This document shows, piece by piece, positions 1 to 8,889 of a DNA stretch of 57,578 bases (the first letter of the stretch is position 1; each line of letters starts with the position of its first letter). A program made the position numbers and the translations under genes. Below the pieces are notes generated by a model. That model was given only the letters and a program-made list of their open reading frames with translations, did not search any database and was not told the DNA's origin. This DNA comes from Verrucomicrobiales bacterium (GTDB lineage: Bacteria; Verrucomicrobiota; Verrucomicrobiia; Limisphaerales; UBA9464). Where the stretch lies: contig SXSK01000045.1 in the NCBI GenBank assembly GCA_005793375.1, forward strand, positions 1 through 57,578, given 5' to 3'.

Positions 1-522
1 AGAAGCCATGCGCTTACTTTCAAGCGTGGCCATTGTGAAAAATCAGCCGAGTTCTCAATATCCCGCCTGCCTATTGTTCTTCCGCGGGTCCATCCTTCAA
101 CCAATCCGGCCAAACCACTTTTCTTGAAACTGCCCTGCATTAGCGCAGACCAGACACTTAAAAGATTGACCAGCAATCTCCACGGTTTTCGGCTCCGTTT
201 TGAGAATGTTCATCGTGTGTGTTGAAAGCGCCGGGGCTTCACGTGCATTAAAATGAGACGGACGTGTTTGTGGATCCGGCGAGTGTGATCCACTTAAGCA
301 AAGGCTTGTGCCGAAGGGAAGTCCGCTAATTGACTTGAATAAAAAAGTCTCACAGATCCCCACTTCAAGGGATCAATTTGAATAATTTACGTGTGTTTGG
401 TACTTTTCAGCCTGCCAATCCTAGGCTACGCATCACGGCCCCTTGCGAACCGGAGAAGACAAACCGTTTGACCAAGTGGGTCCTGACCGTATGATAACCG
501 CCACACAGTTACCCTTGTATTG
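1..522. other. gene-poor leader before the first cluster
   Basis: Apart from the doubtful zinc-ribbon remnant on the minus strand, I see no gene, RNA or clear repeat. The last 150 bases presumably carry the promoter for the co-directional cluster that starts at 523, but no convincing -35/-10 pair can be named. Confidence 0.4.
97..213 (-). CDS. possible remnant of a small zinc-ribbon protein
   Basis: A 38-residue reading frame starts at the ATG at 213. It holds one Cys-x-x-Cys knuckle (KCLVC) in a context like small bacterial zinc-ribbon proteins, where a second knuckle and a Trp-Phe ending normally follow. Here the frame runs from the first knuckle almost directly to KWFGRIG and stops, as if the middle had been deleted. 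The frame stays open upstream to 363, but that part looks unlike protein. It may be spurious or a relic. Confidence 0.2.
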   Translation of the reverse strand: MNILKTEPKTVEIAGQSFKCLVCANAGQFQEKWFGRIG

Positions 523-1482
523 ATGCGACAGTTCATCGCCATCGCGATTAACGCATTCATGGAATTGGTGCGGCAACCCGTTTACCTGTTGCTGTTGACC
601 GTTTCCTCAGCTTTTTCCGTTTTCCTGGCGGCAGTTCCTTATTTTGGGTTTGGCGATGACCCGAAACTGGTTAAAGACATGACCTTGGCGGTGATGTTGC
701 TGTCAGGCTTGCTCGGCGCCGTCTTGTGCGCCTCGGCGAGCGTTGCTCAGGAAATTCGCCAAGGCACGGCGCTGACTGTGTTGGCAAAGCCCGTCGGCCG
801 GGTTTCATTTCTACTGGCCAAATACGTCGGTTTGGCGGCGACCCTGGCGCTATTGACAATTTCCAATGCCATTGCCGCGCTATTGGCCAGTCGCATGGCT
901 TTTGACGCGTACGGTGAGGCAGACACAGTTTCCTTGGCGATTTACTTTGGTGCGGGACTTACGGCTTATGCGGGGGCTGGGTTTCTGAATTTCTTCCTCA
1001 ATCGGACCTTTGTTCCGAACGCCGTGTTTCTTTACGTGGTACTGACGTTTGTAGGTTTTCTGTATGTAGTCCTGTTTACCAAGTTGGACAAGGCATTCGG
1101 AGAAGCCGCAACGGTGGACTGGCGACTCATGCGTGCCGGCACGCTGATCTTATTTGCTTTGTGGGTCTTGGCTGCGCTGGCGCTGGCTTGCTCGACTCGG
1201 CTGGATGTCATACCGACCTTGGCTATTTGTTCGGTCTTTTTCCTGTTGGGATTGACGTCCGATCACTTTTTTGGGCGTCCCGCGAAGGAGGGAGTCTTGT
1301 GGGCGCAGTTGTGCTATACAGTGACACCGAATTGGCAGATTTTTTGGATGGCGGATGCTTTGGAAGGCAAGAAGAACATCCCCTGGGATTATGTAATTCG
1401 CGCCGCGGGATACCTTTTGGCGTATGTGAGCGCTTCGCTGTCCGTGGCGCTTTTGCTATTTGAAGACCGAGAACTGAGTTAA
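523..1482 (+). CDS. ABC-2 type transporter permease
   Basis: A 319-residue integral membrane protein with about six hydrophobic segments. After the second segment comes the cytoplasmic element EIRQGTALTVLAKPVGR followed by FLLAKY. This resembles the coupling-helix region of ABC-2 permeases, where 'L.KPv.R..f...K' is typical, and the second permease of this cluster has the matching MSKPIPRWEIWIGKW. The frame could open at TTG 520, but ATG 523 directly after it is the better start. No Shine-Dalgarno is visible. The gene heads an eight-gene co-directional run whose only ABC ATPase is at 7666-8883, so the two probably belong to one transporter. The substrate is unknown. Confidence 0.8.
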   Translation: MRQFIAIAINAFMELVRQPVYLLLLTVSSAFSVFLAAVPYFGFGDDPKLVKDMTLAVMLLSGLLGAVLCASASVAQEIRQGTALTVLAKPVGRVSFLLAKYVGLAATLALLTISNAIAALLASRMAFDAYGEADTVSLAIYFGAGLTAYAGAGFLNFFLNRTFVPNAVFLYVVLTFVGFLYVVLFTKLDKAFGEAATVDWRLMRAGTLILFALWVLAALALACSTRLDVIPTLAICSVFFLLGLTSDHFFGRPAKEGVLWAQLCYTVTPNWQIFWMADALEGKKNIPWDYVIRAAGYLLAYVSASLSVALLLFEDRELS

Positions 1483-1525
1483 GGCCACGCTGGCCGCACT
1501 CTGGAAAAATCCGAGCTTTTACCCG

Positions 1526-3421
1526 ATGGAACGTAACGTCTCAAAAAATGGATTGTTGAACTGGATGGCACTCTTGGGCGCCGGAGCAGCAATTGCTGTC
1601 TTGGCCAAGTCCTCTGGTTCCGCTACGGGCGAAGTGGGGGTGATTTACTTCGCCATTGGCTTCATGGTCTCCCTGGTGAGTTGGTTCCAGATGCACTTGG
1701 AGTCGCGCGAAGAAACCGAGCGCCTGGAGATGGGGGAGTTGGCCAAGTCACGCACTGGAACTGCCCTTTTTGAGGGATCCTCCGACGATACGATGTTGGC
1801 CAAAAAGGCCCGTCAACAGTTCGAAAAGTGGGCTGTGCCAGCCTTTACCATTATCTTACTGATCATCCAAGTAATGGCAGTTTGGTGGTATTATGACCGC
1901 ATCACCAAGATGGAGCCACCCACGTCGAGCCAAAGTCTCTTTGCGCTCGCGATGTTTGCCGCCCTGGGATTAGTCCTGTTCCTACTCGGAACCTACTCCT
2001 CCAAGCTGGCCAGATATGAGGGGCATCGCCTCTTGCGGCCAGGTTCATCGGTCACACTGCTCGGCGCGATGATTTGTGCGGTGGGTGCGGTGGCGGAGGT
2101 TTTCGATTACCTGGGGTATCCCAAATACGACCGCTGGATTGCTTGGGTCCTGGTAGCCATTTTGGCCTTGGTGGCTTTTGAAACCCTTTTCGCGTTGGTA
2201 TTCGAGGTGTTCCGGCCCCGCGTCAAGGGCAAGGAAGTGCGCTTAGTTTATGAGAGCCGTCTGATTGGGTTGCTCGGGTCTCCTGGCGGTTTGTTTAGCA
2301 CAGCCGCCCAGGCCTTGGATTATCAATTTGGATTCAAAGTCTCGGATACTTGGTTTTTCCAATTTCTCCATGAACGCCTCGGTCGACTCCTTCTCTTCTG
2401 GGCAGGCCTGTTTTGGGCATCGACCTCCTTGGTATTCTTAGAACCGCCGGAACAAGGATTGCTCGAACGCTTTGGAAACCCGGTCGTGTCACGAGGGATT
2501 CTTGAACCTGGATGGCATTTGAAATTGCCTTGGCCCATGGATGCGGTTCATCGCTACCCGGTTCGGTCGCTCCAGTCCTTTAACATTGGATTCGAACCGG
2601 ATCCAACCAAGGAAAAGGAACGGACCCTCCTGTGGACCGTGCCTCACTATAAGACGGAAGTTCATATGTTGGTCGCGAGCCGCGAACAAACTCCAGTTAT
2701 CGAAGGCGGCACCCAACAGGCGGTTCCGGTCAACTTTCTCGCGGTCAGCATCCCGGTTCAGTTTACTATCAACGATGTCCGTGCCTGGGCTTACAACCAC
2801 TCCGGGCCTTCCGAGCTACTCGAGCGAATCGCAAACCGGGAAGTCGTCCGTTACCTGGTCAGTGTCGACATGCTCAAAATCATGGGGGAAGGACGGCTGC
2901 AAGCGGCCGAAGAAATGACCAAGCGTATCCAAAATGTCGCAGATCAACACAAATTGGGCGTATCGATTGCTTTCGTGGGCGTTCAGGATTTTCACCCACC
3001 TCCTGGAGATAAGGATCGTCCGGTCGCGGCAGCCTTTGAGAAGGAAGTTGGCGCTTTGGCCCAAAAGGAAGCGCTGATCTTGGAAGCAGAAGGGGATCTC
3101 GCCGAAGCCATACCTCGCGCGACGGCAGAGTCGTTGAAACGCGTCAACGATTCCAAAGCGGCCTCAGCGATTAAAGTCGAACTCGCCCTCGGTGAAGCCG
3201 ACCAATTCGAGGCTCAACGAAAAGCCAATGCAGCCGCTCCTACGATGTACCGAGCTCGGACTCAATTGGAAACATTATCACGAGCCATGGCCAAAGCTCG
3301 AAAGTACGTGATCGCTTCGACCAACGAACACCGCGTCATGCAGATTGATCTCCAAGAGAAAATCCGGGATGACCTTCTGGATGTGAAAATCGATTCCCCA
3401 GACAAACCCAGCGAGAAATGA
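1526..3421 (+). CDS. multi-pass membrane SPFH/band 7 protein (HflK-like)
   Basis: This 631-residue protein has about seven transmembrane segments in residues 10-306 and then an SPFH (stomatin/prohibitin/HflK) domain. The domain opens with a motif of the type 'eqGlleRFGnpv..gilePGwHlklPwP' near residues 310-340, the classical band 7 entry. An Ala/Glu-rich, probably coiled-coil region follows at about 500-600. Ordinary HflK and HflC carry a single N-terminal anchor, so the large membrane head is unusual. It lies 43 bases after the ABC permease and 109 bases before an HflC-like gene. The likely role is a membrane scaffold or protease-modulator subunit. No FtsH protease gene is present in the window. 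Confidence 0.85.
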   Translation: MERNVSKNGLLNWMALLGAGAAIAVLAKSSGSATGEVGVIYFAIGFMVSLVSWFQMHLESREETERLEMGELAKSRTGTALFEGSSDDTMLAKKARQQFEKWAVPAFTIILLIIQVMAVWWYYDRITKMEPPTSSQSLFALAMFAALGLVLFLLGTYSSKLARYEGHRLLRPGSSVTLLGAMICAVGAVAEVFDYLGYPKYDRWIAWVLVAILALVAFETLFALVFEVFRPRVKGKEVRLVYESRLIGLLGSPGGLFSTAAQALDYQFGFKVSDTWFFQFLHERLGRLLLFWAGLFWASTSLVFLEPPEQGLLERFGNPVVSRGILEPGWHLKLPWPMDAVHRYPVRSLQSFNIGFEPDPTKEKERTLLWTVPHYKTEVHMLVASREQTPVIEGGTQQAVPVNFLAVSIPVQFTINDVRAWAYNHSGPSELLERIANREVVRYLVSVDMLKIMGEGRLQAAEEMTKRIQNVADQHKLGVSIAFVGVQDFHPPPGDKDRPVAAAFEKEVGALAQKEALILEAEGDLAEAIPRATAESLKRVNDSKAASAIKVELALGEADQFEAQRKANAAAPTMYRARTQLETLSRAMAKARKYVIASTNEHRVMQIDLQEKIRDDLLDVKIDSPDKPSEK

Positions 3422-3530
3422 TACGTGATTGGAAACCCATCATCCTATCGCCCATTGCCCCAGTGCTGATCAACAAGCCCAATTCCGTTCCAACAACGAG
3501 ACCCTCCGCGAGAGACCCTTTTAGATCGAT

Positions 3531-4445
3531 ATGAAGAAAAACAACGTCAGTATCGCCATCGGCGGCATCTTGATCGTGATGTTCGTCTGCCTGCTCTTCT
3601 TCTTCCAGGTACGCACCACCGAAGTGGCTGTCGTCACCCGGTTCGGGAAGATCTCCCGCCCAATCAAGGAAGCCGGAATGAAATGGCGCCTTCCATGGCC
3701 CATTGAAAACGTTTTTAAGTTTGAAAGCCGCCTCCAGAATTTCGAACGCAAGTTTGAAACCACACTGACCAGCGACGGTAAAATGGTCTTGGCGACCATC
3801 TTCGTCGCTTGGCGGATCTCCGAGCCCGAGCGTTTCCTGGAGAAGTTCGACGGCGATGTCGCGAAAGCGGAAAACGCCTTGGAGAATGTCGTGCGCAACG
3901 CCAAAAACGGCGTCATCGGCCGTCATGTGTTTAGCGATTTCATCTCGCCAGATCCCAACAAGGTAAAGTTTGAGGAGATGGAAAAAGAGATGCTCGCCGA
4001 GATCCAAAAAACCGCACTTTCCGTTTTTGGCATTGATGTTCAGTTGTGTGGGATCAAGCAGTTGGGGTTGCCAGAAAATGTGACTGCCGATGTGTTCAAG
4101 CGCATGAAGGCGGAACGCGAGCGTCTGGTGAAGAAGTATACGGCCGAGGGTGAATCACGCGCCTTGGAAATCCGCAGCGAAGCCAACCTCAAAAAGGAAG
4201 AGCTCCTCGCCAAGGCCAAAGGGCAGGCCGCTCGGATTGTGGGTCAGGCGGACGCGGTCGCTTCGGAGTCCTACCGCGTTTTTGAAAAGGAACCAGAACT
4301 GGCGAAATTTCAGTTCGAACTGCGAGCTCTGGAAAACTCGCTCAAGGAAAAATCCACGATTATCGCCGATCCCAATACGCCGCCCTTCAACCTGCTTCGG
4401 CCAGCCGGCAGTCATCGAAAAACCACAACCACTCCGGGTCGCTAA
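3531..4445 (+). CDS. hflC: HflC-like SPFH protein
   Basis: This 304-residue protein has one N-terminal transmembrane anchor at residues 7-26. The SPFH domain begins 'TTEVAVVTRFGKISRPI', followed by GMKWRLPWPIENV as in HflC. The C-terminal helical part is rich in Lys, Glu and Ala and includes ERERLVKKYTAEGESRALEI, the typical HflC coiled-coil. The length matches the family. In Escherichia coli, HflC and HflK form a cage around the FtsH protease. Here the partner would be the HflK-like protein 28 bases downstream. Because this gene sits in a transporter cluster, the target may instead be the metal pump or the ABC complex (inference). The ATG at 3531 has no clear ribosome site. Confidence 0.85.
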   Translation: MKKNNVSIAIGGILIVMFVCLLFFFQVRTTEVAVVTRFGKISRPIKEAGMKWRLPWPIENVFKFESRLQNFERKFETTLTSDGKMVLATIFVAWRISEPERFLEKFDGDVAKAENALENVVRNAKNGVIGRHVFSDFISPDPNKVKFEEMEKEMLAEIQKTALSVFGIDVQLCGIKQLGLPENVTADVFKRMKAERERLVKKYTAEGESRALEIRSEANLKKEELLAKAKGQAARIVGQADAVASESYRVFEKEPELAKFQFELRALENSLKEKSTIIADPNTPPFNLLRPAGSHRKTTTTPGR

Positions 4446-4473
4446 TGGTTGAGACCCTTATAGGATTACTGCC

Positions 4474-5571
4474 ATGAGTGACGGAAAGGAAAAATCCGGC
4501 AACCTGAAGGTGGCCCGCGGCGATACCGTGCCTACGGACGACGCGAGCAGTCAGGCGCTGAGCGAGGCATTGGGAAGTAGCGTGTGGCTGATGAAGGGCT
4601 TGGTCGCCCTCCTCACCGTTGCGTTTGTCGCTTCCTGCATTTTCACCGTAAAACCCAACGAAGTGGCGGTGGTGCTCCGCTTCGGACGTCCCCAGGGTGC
4701 CGGGGCGGAAATGGTGAAGAAGCAGGGACTCCATTTTGCCCTGCCGTTTCCCATCGACGAAATCGTCCGAATCAGAGTTGGTGAAGTTCAGACCGTGTAT
4801 ACCAAAACCCCTTGGGCATACATTGAACCCACGGAGGAAAGCGTTGGCAACGTCACGCCACCCAAAGATCGTGATCGGTTAAATCCCGCAGCCGATGGGC
4901 ATGTGCTAACCGCGGACGGTAATATTCTGCACGTTCGCGGTGCCGTGAAGTACCGAATCACGGATCCGGTATCGTACGCTTTTCGTTTTGGCAGTGTCTC
5001 CAACCTGTTGGCGAATGCACTGAACAACGCCATCTATCACGCGTCGTCGACCTTCCAGGCCGATGCCGCGCTCTACAAAGATCAGGCCGGATTCCGCGAA
5101 GCGGTGCGCCAGCGTTTAGAAAGCTGGATCCTTCGGTCACAGTTGGGGGTCACCATTGACCTGCTGGAAATTCAGACAGCCGCGCCGGGTTATGTCGCCG
5201 ATTTCTTCGATGCCGTGACGAGGGCCGAGCAAGCGCGCAGCACGCGCATTAGCGACGCTGAAGGTGAGGCCAACGCGATCGTTGGCAGGGCCAGCGGTGA
5301 AGCCCAGGCTATCCTGTCTGGCGGCATGGTCTCCAGCAATGCGCTGGTACAAGCCGTCTCGGCCGAAGCCGACGCCTTCTCCAGGCAGCTCGAATTCTAT
5401 AGGCGAGATGAGGATCTTTTCCGCAGCCGACTACTTGCCGATAGCCTGACGCGCGTCATGACTAATGCGAACCATGTCTTCTGGTTGGAATCCGATGAAC
5501 TTCGGTTGCTCTTGAACCGCGGGCCTCAAACGCCCGTCAAACCGCCGCAGGGCACTTCAGCCACTCCATAA
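4474..5571 (+). CDS. hflK: HflK-like SPFH protein
   Basis: This 365-residue protein has a hydrophilic N-terminus of about 35 residues, one transmembrane segment near residues 40-60, and then an SPFH domain starting KPNEVAVVLRFGRPQG, with the HflK-like phrase GLHFALPFPIDEI. The region around residues 250-300 (GEANAIVGRASGEAQAIL) is the Ala/Glu repeat helix of HflK and stomatins. A weak AGGA lies 8 bases before the ATG. It is the third SPFH protein in a row and is followed after 55 bases by a P-type ATPase. A role as partner of the preceding HflC is likely. A classical FtsH link is not supported by the neighbourhood. Confidence 0.8.
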   Translation: MSDGKEKSGNLKVARGDTVPTDDASSQALSEALGSSVWLMKGLVALLTVAFVASCIFTVKPNEVAVVLRFGRPQGAGAEMVKKQGLHFALPFPIDEIVRIRVGEVQTVYTKTPWAYIEPTEESVGNVTPPKDRDRLNPAADGHVLTADGNILHVRGAVKYRITDPVSYAFRFGSVSNLLANALNNAIYHASSTFQADAALYKDQAGFREAVRQRLESWILRSQLGVTIDLLEIQTAAPGYVADFFDAVTRAEQARSTRISDAEGEANAIVGRASGEAQAILSGGMVSSNALVQAVSAEADAFSRQLEFYRRDEDLFRSRLLADSLTRVMTNANHVFWLESDELRLLLNRGPQTPVKPPQGTSATP

Positions 5572-5626
5572 TGTGCCAGACCGCCGTGCTCTTTAGTTCC
5601 TTTTTCACGCCTATCGATTTGTCGCC

Positions 5627-7630
5627 ATGCAAGTAACTTCACTCATCAGTCAGCAGGACGATTGTCAGGATTGCGGCCATGAACACTCCCACACGAATGT
5701 GCAGCTCTCCTACACCTTGGTGGGGTTGATCTTTGTTCTGAACTCGTTCCTGATCGACTGGACTTTTGCCAAGGGGACCATCGTTTCAGGGCTCAGTGCC
5801 TTGGTCGGCACATGCATCCTAGGGTTTCCTATCCTGAGAGTGGCATTTCTCGATCTATCGAAGGGCCGACTGACCATCAACGAACTCGTCGCCGTGGGTG
5901 TACTGGCCTGTGCGGTTTCGGGCAATTATGCCAGCCCGAATGAGGTAGCCGGAGGGTTTCAGACTGCCGGCATCGTGGCGTTCTTCATGCTGTTGGGTGA
6001 AATCATTGAGACTCGCACGGCCATCGGAGCCCGGGCATCGATCGAATCGCTCATTAAGCTCACGCCCACCCGGGCGCGACGCCTGGTAAACGGCAAGGAA
6101 GAGGAAGTAGCGGCCAAGGATTTGACCGTAGGCGATCTCATTCGCATTCGGCCCGGTGACAACGTTGCCGCCGATGGGTTGATTCAGGTAGGCCAGGGTT
6201 CCATCAACCAAGCCAACATTACAGGCGAATCACTTCCAGTCGATAAGGGTCCCGGCGATCAGGTTTTCGCAGGTACCATTAACCTGACTGGCGCCTTGGA
6301 AGTGAAGGTCACCAAGGCTGGTCAGGATACAACCATCGGAAAAGTTCGTGAGTTGATTCTCGCTGCTGAAAAGACTCGGCTGCCATTCATGCGCATCGTC
6401 GACCAGAACATGCGTTATTATACGCCATTCGTCCTGGTAGTAGCCGCACTGGTCTGGGCGTTTACTCGAGATCTGAACCGAGTGATTACAGTCCTCATCG
6501 TGGCCTGCCCGTGCGCCTTCATTCTGGCGACGCCCAGCGCCATGGTCGCCGCCATCGCCGCCGCCGCACGACTCGGTGTCCTCGTCAAAAATGTGGGAGA
6601 TCTCGAGTTGGCTGCACGCATCAGCGCGTTCGTATTCGATAAGACTGGAACACTGACCACCGGCAAGCTGGTGGTGAGCCGTTTGAACCCATTGGGCGAG
6701 ACCACCGCAGCAGAGTTGCTTCGCATCGCCGCTAGCGCCGAGAAATTGTCCAACCACCCCACGGCTAAGGCCTTGGTCCAGTTGGCTGATGAAGCCGGAG
6801 TGCCACTAGCCGATGCCACCGACTTTAAAGAATCTGCCGGCCGAGGCATCAGCACCCTGGTGGAAGGAGCTCGCGTCGTCATCGGTCGTTCTGCGTGGCT
6901 CAAGGACAATGGTGTCAGTGGTGACTTTCTGAAATCGGTGGACCTCAACGAAACCGAAGGCTTCAGCCTTTTGTTTGTGGCGCGTGACGGCCAGTTCGTT
7001 GGCTGGGTGGGACTTCAGGACCAAACCCGGGCCGAAGCCAGCGAGGCGCTCGAGGGACTCCGAGAAACCGGCGTCCGGCGGATTGCCATGGTCAGCGGCG
7101 ATCGCCAACCGGTGGCCGCGCGAGTGGCGAAAGAGATCGGTATCGAGGAAGTCGTCGCCGAATGTCTCCCTCAGAACAAGGTTGAATACGTCAAGCAGAT
7201 GAAGGCGAAGGGGTATCGCGTCGCCGTCGTCGGGGATGGAGTGAACGATGCGCCGGCGCTGGCGGCTGGTGACATTAGCATCGCCATGGGAGCTGCCGGC
7301 AGCGAGGTGGCCATCCATAGTGCGACGATCGCTTTGATGAGCAATGACCTCCGTCGATTGGCCTTCTTGGTCCGGCTTTCACGCATGACCCGGAGCGTGA
7401 TCAATCAAAACTTCATGTTCGGAGTAGTGTTCATCATCGGTGGCATTTCGTTGTCCGCTATGGGGTACCTGAATCCCATTATCGCGGCCATGATGCACAA
7501 TGCCGGATCACTTTTTGTCGTCTTCAATAGCGCTCGACTCGTCCGTCAAGGCGAGGAACTCGAGCCGCATCTGGTAGCAGAATCCGTGGCGAACCTCCCG
7601 ACGCCACCTTCGGTCAAGTTCGCCACTTAA
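5627..7630 (+). CDS. heavy-metal translocating P1B-type ATPase
   Basis: A 667-residue ATP-driven metal ion pump of the inner membrane. Seen in order: a short Cys/His-rich N-terminus (CQDCGHEHSH, residues about 13-22) in place of a full HMA domain; the actuator-domain TGES; the transmembrane metal site CPC at 294-296; the phosphorylated Asp in DKTGT at 338; the P1B nucleotide-site HP motif near 376; and GDGVNDAP from 536. The last membrane helix contains MMHNAGSLFVVFNSARL. The CPC motif fits Cu, Zn or Cd pumps, while the HN near the C-terminus also recalls other P1B classes, so the metal is undecided. It sits between the SPFH trio and an ABC transporter, which suggests assembly in one membrane complex (inference). 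Confidence 0.93.
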   Translation: MQVTSLISQQDDCQDCGHEHSHTNVQLSYTLVGLIFVLNSFLIDWTFAKGTIVSGLSALVGTCILGFPILRVAFLDLSKGRLTINELVAVGVLACAVSGNYASPNEVAGGFQTAGIVAFFMLLGEIIETRTAIGARASIESLIKLTPTRARRLVNGKEEEVAAKDLTVGDLIRIRPGDNVAADGLIQVGQGSINQANITGESLPVDKGPGDQVFAGTINLTGALEVKVTKAGQDTTIGKVRELILAAEKTRLPFMRIVDQNMRYYTPFVLVVAALVWAFTRDLNRVITVLIVACPCAFILATPSAMVAAIAAAARLGVLVKNVGDLELAARISAFVFDKTGTLTTGKLVVSRLNPLGETTAAELLRIAASAEKLSNHPTAKALVQLADEAGVPLADATDFKESAGRGISTLVEGARVVIGRSAWLKDNGVSGDFLKSVDLNETEGFSLLFVARDGQFVGWVGLQDQTRAEASEALEGLRETGVRRIAMVSGDRQPVAARVAKEIGIEEVVAECLPQNKVEYVKQMKAKGYRVAVVGDGVNDAPALAAGDISIAMGAAGSEVAIHSATIALMSNDLRRLAFLVRLSRMTRSVINQNFMFGVVFIIGGISLSAMGYLNPIIAAMMHNAGSLFVVFNSARLVRQGEELEPHLVAESVANLPTPPSVKFAT

Positions 7631-7665
7631 GCTCCTGTTCCTTCGAAGACCGACTCCTTACGCTT

Positions 7666-8883
7666 ATGGCCGCGCTGCCCAAATCCACGAAACCACCCGA
7701 AACGGAGGCCGTTATCCGTGTCACGGGATTATCCAAGACGTTTAAGGACTTCTGGGGTCGCCCTAAAGCGCGCGCCGTGGACAATGTCGACTTCGAGGTC
7801 CGCCGCGGGGAAGTGTTCGGATTGCTCGGGCCTAACGGCTCTGGCAAGTCGACCACAGTCAAGATGTTGCTCGGGTTATTGTACCCAACGAAGGGCCACA
7901 TCGAAGTGTTCGGCAAGTCACCTCGTGATGTGGCCACCAAATCCCGTATTGGATATCTGCCGGAGGAGAGTTATCTCTATCGTTATCTCAATCCAGGCGA
8001 GACCCTCGATTTCTTCGGAAATCTTTTTCAACTGAATTCCGTCGAGAGGCGCCAACGCACGGAGCAATTGATTGAAATGGTAGGACTCAATCAAGCGCGC
8101 ACACGCACTGTTGGCGAGTTTTCCAAAGGCATGCAGCGCCGTATCGGTATCGCGCAGGCTCTTATCAACGATCCCGATCTGGTGATCCTCGATGAGCCAA
8201 CTGCCGGCCTCGACCCACTTGGGTGCCGCGAAGTGAAGGATCTCATCCTGGCACTCGCCGCGCGCGGCAAGACTGTTATCCTGAGCAGCCACTTGTTGGC
8301 CGACGTGGAAGATGTGTGTGATCGAGTGGTAATCTATTACGGAGGACGCATCCAGGCCATGGGTTCTTTGAGTGAACTGCTTGCGGAACCGGACTCGGTG
8401 CAGATCACGACACCGGTTTTGTCCCGTGAAACCACAGAGAAGGTGCTTGGCATTCTTCGAGCTGAGGCTGGCGATCGAGTAAGACTGGGTTCGCCAACCC
8501 AGAATCTGGAGAGCTACTTCCTGGGAGTGGTGGAACGGGCACGCCAAAAGGCCGGAGCTGGAGTAGGCACGAGCGGGGCCACCAGCGGCAATCAGGTCGC
8601 CGACTTCATCCGTGCCGGAGCCTCTGCCATAGGAGATCCGGGACAATCTCAACGGGTTCTGGAACGACTCACTCGTTCAACGGCATCCTCCATTGAACCC
8701 ACTGTGGTCCCAACTCAAAACAGCGCTCAGGCTGTCGATGCTGCGAAACTCGAGGCGCTAACCAAGGCCGAAATCTCGCCCACCACCGCCGAGCCATCAC
8801 CACCGCCCACTACCTCAGAGGCCCAGGCTGCAGAACTCGCGAAAGCCAACGACAAATTGACGGGCCTGCTGGGAAAGAAGTGA
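7666..8883 (+). CDS. ABC transporter ATP-binding protein
   Basis: This 405-residue ATPase has all the ABC motifs: Walker A GPNGSGKST from residue 55, signature FSKGMQRR near 152, Walker B LVILDEPTAGLDP near 172, and the switch His in LSSHLL. The sequence resembles ATPases paired with ABC-2 permeases of the Gld/NatA type. Beyond about residue 290 there is a tail of roughly 110 residues rich in Ala, Thr, Pro and Ser. It is longer than usual and of low complexity, and ends near a short charged helix. It precedes its likely permease by 6 bases, and a second permease lies at the head of the cluster. Confidence 0.93.
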   Translation: MAALPKSTKPPETEAVIRVTGLSKTFKDFWGRPKARAVDNVDFEVRRGEVFGLLGPNGSGKSTTVKMLLGLLYPTKGHIEVFGKSPRDVATKSRIGYLPEESYLYRYLNPGETLDFFGNLFQLNSVERRQRTEQLIEMVGLNQARTRTVGEFSKGMQRRIGIAQALINDPDLVILDEPTAGLDPLGCREVKDLILALAARGKTVILSSHLLADVEDVCDRVVIYYGGRIQAMGSLSELLAEPDSVQITTPVLSRETTEKVLGILRAEAGDRVRLGSPTQNLESYFLGVVERARQKAGAGVGTSGATSGNQVADFIRAGASAIGDPGQSQRVLERLTRSTASSIEPTVVPTQNSAQAVDAAKLEALTKAEISPTTAEPSPPPTTSEAQAAELAKANDKLTGLLGKK

Positions 8884-8889
8884 GGTGCC

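Noticed and set aside
3336..4007. 223-codon minus-strand frame
   Set aside because: It lies antisense to the well-supported HflC-like gene and has no recognisable domain.
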